Assembly (NCBI GenBank): GCA_934463115.1
Contig: CAKSIN010000005.1
Location: 1 to 64,000 of the forward strand
Reading direction: 5' to 3'
DNA length: 64,000 nt
Origin: an uncultured Clostridia bacterium
Lineage (GTDB): Bacteria; Bacillota; Clostridia; UMGS1810
In this document: positions 52,591 to 62,026 of the stretch, one piece after another
Numbering within the stretch: the stretch's first letter is position 1
How the letters are laid out: every line of letters starts with the position of its first letter
Program-made: the position numbers and the translations under genes
Notes under the pieces: generated by a model
Told to the model about the DNA's origin: nothing
Database searches by the model: none
What the model saw: only the letters and a program-made list of their open reading frames with translations

Positions 52591-55230
52591 TTAAATACTA
52601 AGCAACTCGAATAAGTAATCGATTTTCTCTTTATCGCCCGATGCATCAAAGACTTTTTCCTTGTCGCCTATTATAATAAGTCCGTTTCTGTACCAGTCCA
52701 CTTTTTTATCGACAACCTCCGACACGGCTCGAAGCGGTATCAGGGTTCTGTCATAATAAATTACGGGCGCCGTATCGAGCTGCCGTTCCTCTCCGTTTAT
52801 GCTCATAACGCTTTCGCCGATTCTGAGTTTGATAACTTTATCATCCTTTGCAAGCGTAACCGTTTGTGTTTCGCCGTTCCACTCTGTCGCAAAACCGAGC
52901 GACTCCGCCACAAAGCGCACCGGAACAAGGGTTCTGTCACCTGCAACTATAGGACATACATTGGGGTTATTCGTATCGATAATGGTCTTTTTGCCCATTT
53001 TTAACGCTCTCGGCTCTCCGACGGCAATTACCACGGAATCCGAAACCGCATTCTCCGCATCGGACAAATGCCGACCGATTTTTTCAAATTCGATATCCTC
53101 AAAATCCGGAATAAGCTCATAAATTTTAGAATCTTTTTTGATTCTGAAGTCACCGTTTTCCGCGTCCTCAAAGACATCCGCCGCGGTAAGTTCAACATTG
53201 TTCTCGGTAACTCTTTTTTCTTCCGAGGCAATTGTCGGGGTAAAGTCGAATCCCTGCGTATCCACAGACACATTGCGTTTTGCCTCGCAGCCCTTATAGT
53301 CGGCGATATTTGAGCCTTCCACTCCGTTTAAGAACGAAAATTCGCCATACCATGTATCCGAGGCGTATTTTTCAAAGCCGTCATACATGCTTTTAACACG
53401 GCCGTTTGAGGAATTTTGTGCAAATATTCCCTGGTCGCCCTCCGGCCCGGTTTGTATAACCACAGCCTCCTTGGTCAGATTGTAACATACGTTATTGTTC
53501 ATTTTGTTCCAGCTTCCGCCGTTTGAAAGCAGTCCGTAACCCTGAACATTTGCGATTATGTTATTGTAAGCGTTTTGACCGCCGGTGTAGTCATCAAAAT
53601 AAAAAGCTCTTATACCGAATATATTTTCCTTAAGCCTGTCACAAAGTTTTATATCGTGAAAATAGTTGTTATGAATTTCATTTCCCAGGCAAATAAGCTG
53701 ATTGTTCATATACACGGCACCGGAATCGGCTGTTTCTTTGAGCACATCCGAAATATCGTTGTACGCAACCTCATTGTAGCAGCCTCCAACCCAAAATGCC
53801 ATGTGCGGACCGTTTCGGATTTCGTTATTTAAAATCCTGTTTCCGCATCCGCCCGTGGTTACCGCGGGATCATAGCAAAATCTTTTTCTTGCAAAATTCT
53901 CAAAAAGATTGTTTACAGCATAGCAATTGCCTTTTTTCAACTTCATCTGGTCGCCGGCATACATCAAAAGACCGACATCGACATTGCGTATCTCCGAATT
54001 GATAATTCCGCAATTTACCGCGTCAACGGAATCCGTGTTTACACCTATCATAACACCCTGGCGGTCTGTATTTAAAATTTTGCACTGATCGATAACGGTG
54101 TTTTCGGCCGTTCCGATTTTCACACCGCCCGACTGCGAACCGTTAAACGTAATATGCTTCATTGTAACGTTGGACGCGTCTATCGTGCAGATATCACCTT
54201 TCAGAGTAGTCAGTATAAATGTGGAATCCTCTGTTGCGTCCTGCGACGGGAAATAGTACAATACCTTATTGTCTGCGTCTATAAAGTACTCCTCCGGTCG
54301 GTCGAGTTCGGGCAAAAGGTTATAGAAATAAAATGCACGTCCTTTTTTTAGCGACTCGGTCGGGCTCGAGCTTGAAGAAATAATACCGTTTCTTATATTG
54401 CTGACTCCGACTCTTGAATCCAGCCAGTCCGCAACAAAAAATCCATGCATATACATCGTTTTCCAGTCGGCCTTTTTCCAGTATGCCACTCTTTGCGAAT
54501 ATATATCGTTTATCTTAAACGAAAAATTTGTGTTTGCATTGTTTGATACAACAGTGTCCACATAGGTGAAAACTTCATTGCCGTTATCATCCTTGTTCGG
54601 CCACCTTGCGGGCGTCTGTATATCTTCGTCACAAATAAGCTCAATCGGTTCCTGGTTTGAATACAGATTGCTTGAAGTCTGATCGGCATTGTACAGTTCC
54701 AAACTTTCTACATTGGATAAGTCATACTGATATATAAACGGACGTGCGCTTTCGTCATAAATGCGCGAAAGAATCTTTTCGTCGGACACCCTTTGGAATT
54801 TTGACATGTCTATGGTTACTCCGCCGACAAACTGCGCATTTTCATCGCCGTACGAGGTGTAGGTAATGGGACATTCCTCCGTTCCCGAATCCGAATCGGT
54901 CAATTTGAAACCGGACTTCGGGAAAGTATAAACACCGCTCTTTATATAAACCGTAAACCCTCCGTCGGGCAGATTTCCGTTTGCAATAATTTTGCGAAGT
55001 TCATCCCGCGCATGCTCCGGAGTTCTGAAGGGGCTTTCAATTGTTCCGTCATTCGAATCATCGCCGTCAACCGAAACATAGAATGAATTCACACTATTTC
55101 CATTTTGATTCACACCGCCGGCCAATGCATTCTCTGCCCGTCCATTTGCCGCCAAAGCGGCAAATGAACAAAAGCACGGGGATATCATTGCGGTTATTAA
55201 ACAACCCGAAACAAATCTTTTTATATTCAT
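52591..55230 (-). CDS. Secreted beta-helix protein (GH141/GH120-like) with copper amine oxidase-like N domain
   Basis: An 879-residue exported protein. Signal peptide (about 1-32), then FYVSVDGDDSNDGTIESPFR (about 48-67) opening a right-handed parallel beta-helix of about 650 residues, with TPARWPNKDDNGN, AYWKKADWKTMY and DSGAVYMNN motifs shared in pattern with the beta-helix protein at 42074-46000. The last 150 residues are a copper amine oxidase N-terminal-like domain (TLVPVRFVAESLGFATEW and RTLIPLRAVSEVV), common as a surface stalk in clostridia. The likely role is extracellular glycan cleavage. AGGAGA lies eight bases before ATG 55230; an upstream start would put 11 residues before the signal. 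Confidence 0.72.
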   Translation of the reverse strand: MNIKRFVSGCLITAMISPCFCSFAALAANGRAENALAGGVNQNGNSVNSFYVSVDGDDSNDGTIESPFRTPEHARDELRKIIANGNLPDGGFTVYIKSGVYTFPKSGFKLTDSDSGTEECPITYTSYGDENAQFVGGVTIDMSKFQRVSDEKILSRIYDESARPFIYQYDLSNVESLELYNADQTSSNLYSNQEPIELICDEDIQTPARWPNKDDNGNEVFTYVDTVVSNNANTNFSFKINDIYSQRVAYWKKADWKTMYMHGFFVADWLDSRVGVSNIRNGIISSSSSPTESLKKGRAFYFYNLLPELDRPEEYFIDADNKVLYYFPSQDATEDSTFILTTLKGDICTIDASNVTMKHITFNGSQSGGVKIGTAENTVIDQCKILNTDRQGVMIGVNTDSVDAVNCGIINSEIRNVDVGLLMYAGDQMKLKKGNCYAVNNLFENFARKRFCYDPAVTTGGCGNRILNNEIRNGPHMAFWVGGCYNEVAYNDISDVLKETADSGAVYMNNQLICLGNEIHNNYFHDIKLCDRLKENIFGIRAFYFDDYTGGQNAYNNIIANVQGYGLLSNGGSWNKMNNNVCYNLTKEAVVIQTGPEGDQGIFAQNSSNGRVKSMYDGFEKYASDTWYGEFSFLNGVEGSNIADYKGCEAKRNVSVDTQGFDFTPTIASEEKRVTENNVELTAADVFEDAENGDFRIKKDSKIYELIPDFEDIEFEKIGRHLSDAENAVSDSVVIAVGEPRALKMGKKTIIDTNNPNVCPIVAGDRTLVPVRFVAESLGFATEWNGETQTVTLAKDDKVIKLRIGESVMSINGEERQLDTAPVIYYDRTLIPLRAVSEVVDKKVDWYRNGLIIIGDKEKVFDASGDKEKIDYLFELLSI

Positions 55231-55274
55231 CTGATTCTCTCCTGTAACAGTTTGATATATCACAAAATTAAATG

Positions 55275-56717
55275 CTATTTATTCTCCTTAACCCATTTGT
55301 TAAGCTGCTTTTGAGCCTCTTCTTTTATTCTGTCGAGTCCGGCATTTTCAAGTCTTTTCTTATATTCGGGCAAAAGCTCGTTGTAATCGCTCGAACCGTA
55401 AGTCATTCCGTTATACTCACCCACAATTGCGCGGCATTGAGCCTCCTCGCTCTTAACCGGTGTTTCATCAAAACTGAATCCGAACGTAGACGCCTTTGAC
55501 GCAGAGTCATTAAGTTTTCTGGTCTGCTCCCATATATCGGGTTCCTGACCTTCGAGCAGATACGCATTGAACTGATTGCCGAATTTCCAGCAGGCGAGCT
55601 GCCTGTAACCGCTGTTTTCTATCGGTCTTATGTATTCGCCGTCAAGTTTTTCGTAATGCTTACCCTCTATTCCGTAGCAGATAAGGTTATACAGCTCTTT
55701 ATCGGTATTAACAAGGTTTAAAAATTGCATAGCCTTTTCGGGGTTTTTGCTTGTTCTGCTGATTGCCGTCATTGTATCTCTTGCAACGGTCAGTTTTGCG
55801 GAGCCGCTGCTTACAAACACCGTTTTTTGTCCGTACATATTTTTATGGTCGTCTTCGATTCCCGGTTTCCATCTTCCGAGGAACGACGCATATTTTCCCG
55901 CTCTCAAATCCTCGGTTCTGTTGTTTACGGCCGTGTCTATGTCGGAGCGGAGATACCCTTTGTCATACCAGCTCTTGGCTGTCTTGAGCCCCTGTTTGTA
56001 TTCTTTCATATCAAGCGCCGAATAAAGTTTGTAACCGTCTTTCTCATTGTCGCTGACATATATATTGGGGTTCTGGTTTACAACCGAGTAATCAAAAAGG
56101 TATTGTCCCACGGGGCTGTCCGCAACGGGATAAACGTTTGGATAATCATTCTTTATTTTCTCAAAATACGGCTCCATTTCCGCAATATCCTTGTACTCTG
56201 TGCCGGACTTTATGCCATACTTGTTTGCGTACTGTTCAAAAAAGAATATACCCTCGACATTTGCCATAATCTGCATATTCGGAATCGCATAAATCCCGCC
56301 CTTTTCCTTTGCGGAATCGAGGACATAGTCGGGCAAATCTTTCTTTAAATCCTGTCCGTACTCTTCAATCAGGTCGGTAAGCTCCAAAAATCCGCCCACA
56401 TCTATTCCGGATTTGTATTGATTTACATACCCTGTAAAGCACAGATCAAACGCTTCGTCAGATGCCATTTTCATAGACATTTTCTCCGAAAAAGCACCCT
56501 CATCAATCATTTTGAGGTCAAGCCTTGCGCCTATCTTCGGCTCGATAAGCTTGTTGACTTCTTCCATAACCGCCGCAGTGTCTCTCTGCGAATCGCCCGG
56601 CACAAACCAAACAAGCGTCGGTACTCCGTCGCCCTTGTCCGCGGATTTATTATTGCACCCGCCCAGCGAAAACATCACTGCCGCAGCACATACGGCACAC
56701 ACAATCTTTTTTATCAT
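55275..56717 (-). CDS. Oligosaccharide ABC transporter substrate-binding lipoprotein (LplA type)
   Basis: A 480-residue lipoprotein: signal MIKKIVCAVCAAAVMFSL and lipobox LGGC (modified cysteine at about 21). The mature part is an extracellular solute-binding protein of the type 1 family with the LplA-like pattern (AMQFLNLVNTDKELYNLICYGIEGKHY) and a DUF3502-like end. It would bind oligosaccharides released by the secreted enzymes and hand them to the two permeases upstream. AGGAGG lies seven bases before ATG 56717. No ATPase gene is in the operon, so a shared MsmK-type ATPase elsewhere is likely needed. Confidence 0.9.
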   Translation of the reverse strand: MIKKIVCAVCAAAVMFSLGGCNNKSADKGDGVPTLVWFVPGDSQRDTAAVMEEVNKLIEPKIGARLDLKMIDEGAFSEKMSMKMASDEAFDLCFTGYVNQYKSGIDVGGFLELTDLIEEYGQDLKKDLPDYVLDSAKEKGGIYAIPNMQIMANVEGIFFFEQYANKYGIKSGTEYKDIAEMEPYFEKIKNDYPNVYPVADSPVGQYLFDYSVVNQNPNIYVSDNEKDGYKLYSALDMKEYKQGLKTAKSWYDKGYLRSDIDTAVNNRTEDLRAGKYASFLGRWKPGIEDDHKNMYGQKTVFVSSGSAKLTVARDTMTAISRTSKNPEKAMQFLNLVNTDKELYNLICYGIEGKHYEKLDGEYIRPIENSGYRQLACWKFGNQFNAYLLEGQEPDIWEQTRKLNDSASKASTFGFSFDETPVKSEEAQCRAIVGEYNGMTYGSSDYNELLPEYKKRLENAGLDRIKEEAQKQLNKWVKENK

Positions 56718-56754
56718 TTTGTTCCCTCCTGATATAAATAATAATTTCAATTTA

Positions 56755-57621
56755 TTAACCTTTTACGCTCCCAACGGTAAGCCCCTTGACAAAATATTTT
56801 TGGAAGAAAGGAAATACAATCATTGCGGGGCCCGCAACAACAATTGCCATTGCCATTCTCACGGTTTCCGACGGGATTTCCGAAATATTTGCGTTGCTTG
56901 CCGCAAATTCGCTGTTTTGAATAAGCTGAATATTCTGCATGATTTTTTGCAGCAGATATTGCAGACTCACAAGAGATTCGTCGTTTATATAGAGAAGTGC
57001 CGTGTACCAATCGTTCCACTTTTCCAAAAACATAAAAAGTGCAATTGTTGCCAGTATCGGTTTGGACAGCGGCAAAATAAATTTGAAGAATATCATATAG
57101 TCGTTTGCCCCGTCAACCAATGCCGATTCGATTATCTCGTTCGGCAAATCCTGAAAAAACGTTCTCATCATAAATATGTACCACGGACTGACAAGTCCGA
57201 CCAGAACATATACCCATATTGTATCCGACAGATGCAGATACTTTGAAATCAATAGGTATGTGGGAACGAGCCCTCCGGAGAAAAGCATTGTAAAAAACAG
57301 TATAAACGATACCGCTTTTCTTGCGGGCATTGCTTTCTGACTGAGCGGATACGCAATCATTGCCATGAGCAGCACTCCGCAGACCGTAGCCAAAACCGAA
57401 TATGTAATCGTCACTTTATACGCATTGATAATGGTTCGCGGTGAACTCAAAATGTATTTATACGCCCCGAGCGAAAAATGTTCGGGGATTAATTTGTAAC
57501 CGTTTGTTATAACATCCTTTTCGTTTGAAAAAGATACGCTCACTATAATTAGAAACGGAATAATAATTATCAGGCTTAAAATAACAAACAACACATTTAA
57601 ACCAACCTGTTTTTTCTTCAT
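56755..57621 (-). CDS. Sugar ABC transporter permease (LplC/YtcP type)
   Basis: A 288-residue inner-membrane permease with six predicted spans. The first is at about 10-32 (VLFVILSLIIIIPFLIIVSV). The ATPase-contact EAA loop is EIIESALVDGANDYMIFFKFILPLSKP near 180. The C-terminus ends with FFQKYFVKGLTVGSVKG, typical of this subfamily. It forms the channel with the LplB-type permease just upstream. AAGGAG is nine bases before ATG 57621; I do not use the in-frame start ten codons earlier because it has no ribosome site. Confidence 0.92.
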   Translation of the reverse strand: MKKKQVGLNVLFVILSLIIIIPFLIIVSVSFSNEKDVITNGYKLIPEHFSLGAYKYILSSPRTIINAYKVTITYSVLATVCGVLLMAMIAYPLSQKAMPARKAVSFILFFTMLFSGGLVPTYLLISKYLHLSDTIWVYVLVGLVSPWYIFMMRTFFQDLPNEIIESALVDGANDYMIFFKFILPLSKPILATIALFMFLEKWNDWYTALLYINDESLVSLQYLLQKIMQNIQLIQNSEFAASNANISEIPSETVRMAMAIVVAGPAMIVFPFFQKYFVKGLTVGSVKG

Positions 57622-57637
57622 CTGCCTATACTCCTTC

Positions 57638-58588
57638 CTACAAAAGTGCACTGTCGGAATCGATTTTCTTTACAATCAGATTTACAATAATAACCGTAAT
57701 AAATCCGACAACCGACTGCAGCAGCCCGGCAGCGGAAGACATTCCGTAATCGCGTACCGTCTTTAACATTCTGAAAATATATGTATCCATTACATCCGTT
57801 GTCGGGTACAGAGCTCCGACATCACGTGTGAGCTGGTAGAACAAACCGAAGTCGGCTCTGAAAATTCCGCCGATTTTCAAGATAAACAGCATAATAACAA
57901 TCGATTTTAAGCACGGCAGGGTAATGTATTTTATTTTCTGCCATTTGCCGGCGCCGTCTATTTCCGCCGCCTCAAACAGCGAGCTGTCTATTCCCATTAA
58001 TGCCGCGTAATATATAACACAGTCTATACCCACGTTTTTCCATACAAAAGCTATGGTTAAAATAGCCGGCCAGAGTTTGGGTTCGGAATACCATTTGACA
58101 GGTTTCATTCCAATCTTTTCGAGAACGGCATTTGCCAATCCGTAGGACGGATTCAAAAAGGCATATACCATATATCCCACGATAACCCACGATATGAAAT
58201 AGGGCAATATCATAACCGTCTGATATATCTTTGTTTTTGTTCTGCTTCTCAGCTCGTACAAAAGTATTCCGAGTGCCACGGCGCAAGCCATTCCGACAAC
58301 AATGAACACCATGTTGAGCGAAATTGTATTCTTTACGATTCTGCCGAAATCGTTTGACTTAAAAAAGTATTCAAAATTTTTTAAGCCAACCCAGTCACTT
58401 CCCAAAATTCCTTTATCGAACCGATAATTCTTAAAGGCAATTACCAGCCCGAACATTGGCACGTAACTGAATATCAATACGTAGAGTAACGGAATCGCGG
58501 CAAGGGACATAAGCTGAAGTCCTCTTTTGTTTTTCCCGTTTCGCATACGCAAATTTTGTTTTCTGTTTCCCGTTAAACCTGTATTCAA
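57638..58588 (-). CDS. Sugar ABC transporter permease (LplB/YteP type)
   Basis: A 316-residue permease with about six spans; the first lies near 28-48 (LAAIPLLYVLIFSYVPMFGL) and the EAA loop is SSLFEAAEIDGAGKWQKIKYITLPCLKS near 200. It is the first gene of the glycan operon. The start seems to be TTG at 58588, with GAGGAG eight bases upstream; the next ATG (58546) has no ribosome site. Transcription is from the promoter at 58636-58659, next to the tandem repeats likely bound by the divergent response regulator. Confidence 0.9.
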   Translation of the reverse strand: MNTGLTGNRKQNLRMRNGKNKRGLQLMSLAAIPLLYVLIFSYVPMFGLVIAFKNYRFDKGILGSDWVGLKNFEYFFKSNDFGRIVKNTISLNMVFIVVGMACAVALGILLYELRSRTKTKIYQTVMILPYFISWVIVGYMVYAFLNPSYGLANAVLEKIGMKPVKWYSEPKLWPAILTIAFVWKNVGIDCVIYYAALMGIDSSLFEAAEIDGAGKWQKIKYITLPCLKSIVIMLFILKIGGIFRADFGLFYQLTRDVGALYPTTDVMDTYIFRMLKTVRDYGMSSAAGLLQSVVGFITVIIVNLIVKKIDSDSALL

Positions 58589-58630
58589 AGCACTTTCTCC
58601 TCTCGAACGGAATAATTTTATCTTGATTTA

Positions 58631-58659
58631 ATTATAAACACCCGAGCGTCAATATTCAA
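58631..58659 (-). promoter_or_regulatory. Promoter of the 25-kb glycan operon
   Basis: TTGAAT (58659-58654) and TATAAT (58636-58631) on the minus strand, 17-base spacer, about 45 bases before the lplB-type start. It is directly bordered upstream by the direct repeats at 58660-58691. Confidence 0.8.
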
Positions 58660-58691
58660 TGTCCGTTTTCTTCTTTTAATTGTCCGTTTTC
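58660..58691 (-). promoter_or_regulatory. Tandem operator of the glycan operon
   Basis: The 11-mer TGTCCGTTTTC (plus-strand reading) occurs at 58660-58670 and 58681-58691, spaced exactly 21 bases, two DNA turns, and abutting the operon's -35. This is the usual layout for an AraC-type activator, probably the response regulator encoded at 58803. I saw no further copy before the GH127 gene. Confidence 0.7.
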
Positions 58692-58711
58692 CACATTTTC
58701 TGTTTCGGCGG

Positions 58712-58740
58712 TTGAAAATAATTTAAAATTTTGATATACT
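58712..58740 (+). promoter_or_regulatory. Promoter of the two-component system
   Basis: TTGAAA (58712-58717), 17-base spacer, TATACT (58735-58740), 62 bases before the response regulator start and divergent from the glycan operon promoter. Confidence 0.7.
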
Positions 58741-58802
58741 TTTAAACAAGAGAGATAATAAGTTTTTGAACAACAAATAATAAAAACAGAGGAAGTTTAT
58801 GT

Positions 58803-60212
58803 ATGGATATTATTATAATTGAGGACAATCCGTTTTCACTGGAAACATTATCGGAGATAATTGACAGGTTTTTTGAAAACAAAAGAATAGTCGCAAAATA
58901 TTCAAATGCCGAGGACGCGCTTGAATACTTAAAAGACGGGTATGCCGACGCAGTTATATGCGATATCAAACTTCCCGGCATGAGCGGCCTGGAATTTGCG
59001 GAAATATGCACAAAAACACATCCGCTGATTCCGATTGCGCTCATCAGTGCCTATTCTCAGTTTGAATACGCTCAAAAAGCGATAAACACAAATGTTGTTT
59101 CCTATGTCTTAAAACCCGTGACATACGACAATCTCTCCGAGGCATTTTCCGCATTGGAAAAGGCGTCGGTTTCGTCGGTTCATCACAAAAGCAGCTCGTT
59201 TCCCGACAGCTCCGTCCTTGTCAAAATACGGGCAAACCTGCAAAAAGCTATATATAACCCCGCACTTCCGAACGGCAGCAAAGAATTGGGCGATTTCGGT
59301 TTGATTAACAACAAACACATTTATATAGTGACATTGAGCGAAAATAATATCGAGCAATATATGTCATCGGTTTGGAATCATGGATTTGACAGGTTCACCA
59401 CGACAATAAGCAACATTTTGTATTCTTCGATTGCCGATTCGACAACGTTTTTTTTAAGCTACAAAAAGCCGTTTTTCGACATTGCCGTTCTTTCCGAAAA
59501 CGAACTGTCAAAAGACAGCATCATTTCGGGAATAACACCGCTTTATTCCCTGCTGAAGTTTCCGGGAAGTGTTGAACTGTTCTCGCATATTCGCGATATA
59601 AACGAATATGACGAAATAATCGGCTTTAATATAAACAAGGCGATTTTGTACATTTTCAGCGGAAACGGCGCCGATATCGACACTTCCGTTTACAGCGGCA
59701 AAGAACTCGCACTGCTGTCGGAAAAAGTCTTTGACAAAGCGATAGAAAACTTTGGCATCGACACCGTGAAGAATCTGGCGATAAATCCGTACAAGCTGCA
59801 AAACAACACCGCAAGACGGGAATACGAACAATTTTTGAATCATCAGGTAAAACAGATTAATAACATTATCGCCACACGCTCAAACGGTACAATGGAGCGC
59901 GCGATTAAATTTATAAACGACAATTATTCGAAAAATATTTCTCTTATGGATGTTGCGCAATATGTTGCCCTGTCGCCGAAATACTTTTCCCGCTGCTTTA
60001 AGGAATACACCGGCTGCAACTTTATTGCCTACAAAGAGCAAATCCGCATAAATGCGGCAATCAAGCTGATCCGGGAGAACCCCGAAATAAAAAACACCGT
60101 TATCGCTCAAAAACTCGGATACGAAAGCGAAACAACGTTTTGCAAAAGTTTTAAAAAACACACGGATTTTTCCACAGCGCATTATCGGAACAAAAAAACT
60201 AAGGAGATTTAA
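58803..60212 (+). CDS. Response regulator with AraC output domain (YesN type)
   Basis: A 469-residue regulator. The receiver (about 1-120) has D8 in the acidic pocket, phosphoacceptor D54 in ICDIKLPGMSG and K104 in YVLKPVT. A variable middle part (about 130-350) follows. The C-terminal AraC double helix-turn-helix (about 362-465) shows SLMDVAQYVALSPKYFSRCFKEYTGCNFI and TVIAQKLGYESETTFCKSFKKHT. YesN-type proteins activate nearby sugar transporter operons; the direct repeats at 58660-58691 are its likely site. AGAGGAAG precedes the ATG. Three bases separate it from the kinase gene. Confidence 0.93.
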   Translation: MDIIIIEDNPFSLETLSEIIDRFFENKRIVAKYSNAEDALEYLKDGYADAVICDIKLPGMSGLEFAEICTKTHPLIPIALISAYSQFEYAQKAINTNVVSYVLKPVTYDNLSEAFSALEKASVSSVHHKSSSFPDSSVLVKIRANLQKAIYNPALPNGSKELGDFGLINNKHIYIVTLSENNIEQYMSSVWNHGFDRFTTTISNILYSSIADSTTFFLSYKKPFFDIAVLSENELSKDSIISGITPLYSLLKFPGSVELFSHIRDINEYDEIIGFNINKAILYIFSGNGADIDTSVYSGKELALLSEKVFDKAIENFGIDTVKNLAINPYKLQNNTARREYEQFLNHQVKQINNIIATRSNGTMERAIKFINDNYSKNISLMDVAQYVALSPKYFSRCFKEYTGCNFIAYKEQIRINAAIKLIRENPEIKNTVIAQKLGYESETTFCKSFKKHTDFSTAHYRNKKTKEI

Positions 60213-60215
60213 TAT

Positions 60216-61937
60216 ATGAAGCCGCAGCGTTTTAAACTGTCAAAAAGCGAATTTTGGAGCTACTTTAAAAAGAATACTTTAATTGTATTGCTCCCGACCG
60301 TTGCCATGTCGATTATTATTTTTGCGCTCTGCTTTTACACAACAAAAAACGATGTTGAAAAAAGCTCATATGAGTCTATCTCGAAAAAGACGTTTCAAAT
60401 AAACAAAATGATATCCTCCGCCGAGCATATAAACTATGTTTTTTTCTCCGATTCGTACACAAAGGCGGTTTTGTACAACAGTGATCCGTTCAGCACAAAC
60501 CCCGAATTTATCAACGCTTTGAAAAAAACGCTCAGCAACATGTCGACATATGTAAATATGTACGACTATGTAGGCTCAATATACCTATACTGCAACGAAA
60601 GCAATTATGTATACTCAAACTATCAAAACGAATATTTGGACAAGTTTATATCAAATGACTGGTACGAGCTGTGGAAAAATAACAATTACAAAACAACAAT
60701 CGCCAAAACGGCATGCACCGTACACGGTGTTCCCAAGGAATATATCTCCATTATATACAATATACGGTACGGAGCCGAATCCGACGGAGCTATTGTGATT
60801 AATTTTAATACATCATATATCAATCAGTTGCTTTTTTCGGCCGAAAAAAATGATACGAAATTCTATATTTACACCACCGATAACAAGCTGTGCTATTCCA
60901 CATCGGGCGATGAAGTCTCCGACGGGAAGTATCTTAATATTGATAACAATACAAAGATTTTTCGTTCAAAAATCGTATCTGTGCAAAATATAAGCGGAAT
61001 CAACGCAAAATTGATTATGGAATCCAATAACCGCGCATTTGTTAACCGACTGACATGGTTTTTTGTTGTTATATTTTTGTACAACATATTAATACTGACG
61101 GTTATTTTTCTGCTTTCGCTCCATATCTCCAAACAATACTACGAAAGCATATCGGATATATTAAATATGCTGTCATCGTACGAAAACGAAGCGTCGGCGA
61201 TAGCCGACAGCAGGGAGCTGTCGTATATAAAAGCAAAAATATCGGATTTATACCAACATAATACGGAAAACGAAATTTTGCTGTCTCAAAGAATGATAGC
61301 GCTTAAAAATTCGCAGCTTGTGGCATTGCAAACGCAGATAAACCCTCATTTTATTCTTAATTCGCTAAATGTTGTCAATCTGATGATTATGCGCAGCGGC
61401 GAACTTCACAGCGATGCGACAAAGGCAATGTCTCTGCTTGCCAAAATCATATCCAACACTCTTTCAAGCAAAGATTATATCATAAGCATTGAACGTGAAA
61501 TCCTCTATGCAAAAAAATACATTGAATTTGCTCAGCTGAAATTCGGCAACAACTTTGATGTTGAGTGGAATATTGATTCGTCCTGCATGAACTGCAAAAC
61601 CGTGAAATTTATTATGCAGCCGATAATAGAAAACTCCGTCGAACACGGCTTTGCGGAGTGTACCGGCAGGAAAAATATGCTTATAATCAGTGTTTTGCCA
61701 AAAAACAATGATATCGAAATTACAATAACCGACAACGGCAAAGGTATGATACCCGAAAAAAGAATTGAAATAGAACATTCCTTAACCGATGCAAATATAT
61801 TCAAAGACAAAAATCTGGCAATAATAAACGTTCACAAACGAATACAGATTATTTTTGGCGCAAAATACGGCTGCAGCATACTGTATTCAAACGACACGGG
61901 TACATCCATACGATTGACAATACCCCGTATTTCATAA
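60216..61937 (+). CDS. Sensor histidine kinase (YesM type)
   Basis: A 573-residue membrane kinase: first span near 22-44 (LIVLLPTVAMSIIIFALCF), an extracellular sensor part of about 230 residues, second span near 275-297 (WFFVVIFLYNILILTVIFLL), linker coil, then the His_kinase domain with phospho-acceptor H378 in QTQINPHFILNSLNVV. The ATP-binding part has IMQPIIENSVEHGF and ITDNGKGM. It probably senses oligosaccharides, alone or with the binding lipoprotein, and phosphorylates the regulator before it. AAGGAG is nine bases before the ATG. Confidence 0.93.
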   Translation: MKPQRFKLSKSEFWSYFKKNTLIVLLPTVAMSIIIFALCFYTTKNDVEKSSYESISKKTFQINKMISSAEHINYVFFSDSYTKAVLYNSDPFSTNPEFINALKKTLSNMSTYVNMYDYVGSIYLYCNESNYVYSNYQNEYLDKFISNDWYELWKNNNYKTTIAKTACTVHGVPKEYISIIYNIRYGAESDGAIVINFNTSYINQLLFSAEKNDTKFYIYTTDNKLCYSTSGDEVSDGKYLNIDNNTKIFRSKIVSVQNISGINAKLIMESNNRAFVNRLTWFFVVIFLYNILILTVIFLLSLHISKQYYESISDILNMLSSYENEASAIADSRELSYIKAKISDLYQHNTENEILLSQRMIALKNSQLVALQTQINPHFILNSLNVVNLMIMRSGELHSDATKAMSLLAKIISNTLSSKDYIISIEREILYAKKYIEFAQLKFGNNFDVEWNIDSSCMNCKTVKFIMQPIIENSVEHGFAECTGRKNMLIISVLPKNNDIEITITDNGKGMIPEKRIEIEHSLTDANIFKDKNLAIINVHKRIQIIFGAKYGCSILYSNDTGTSIRLTIPRIS

Positions 61938-61988
61938 AACAGGCGGCTTTTCGGCGGCGGCGCGGTCAACGAAAAGCCGCCTGTTTTA
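61936..61988. terminator. Bidirectional terminator between kinase and GH127 genes
   Basis: AAACAGGCGGCTTTTCG pairs perfectly with CGAAAAGCCGCCTGTTT around a GC-rich loop, with T-rich ends on both strands. It lies between convergent genes and begins at the kinase stop codon. Confidence 0.92.
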
Positions 61989-62026
61989 TCTGTTAAATTT
62001 CAAAATATATCCGTATGCGCTTTAAA

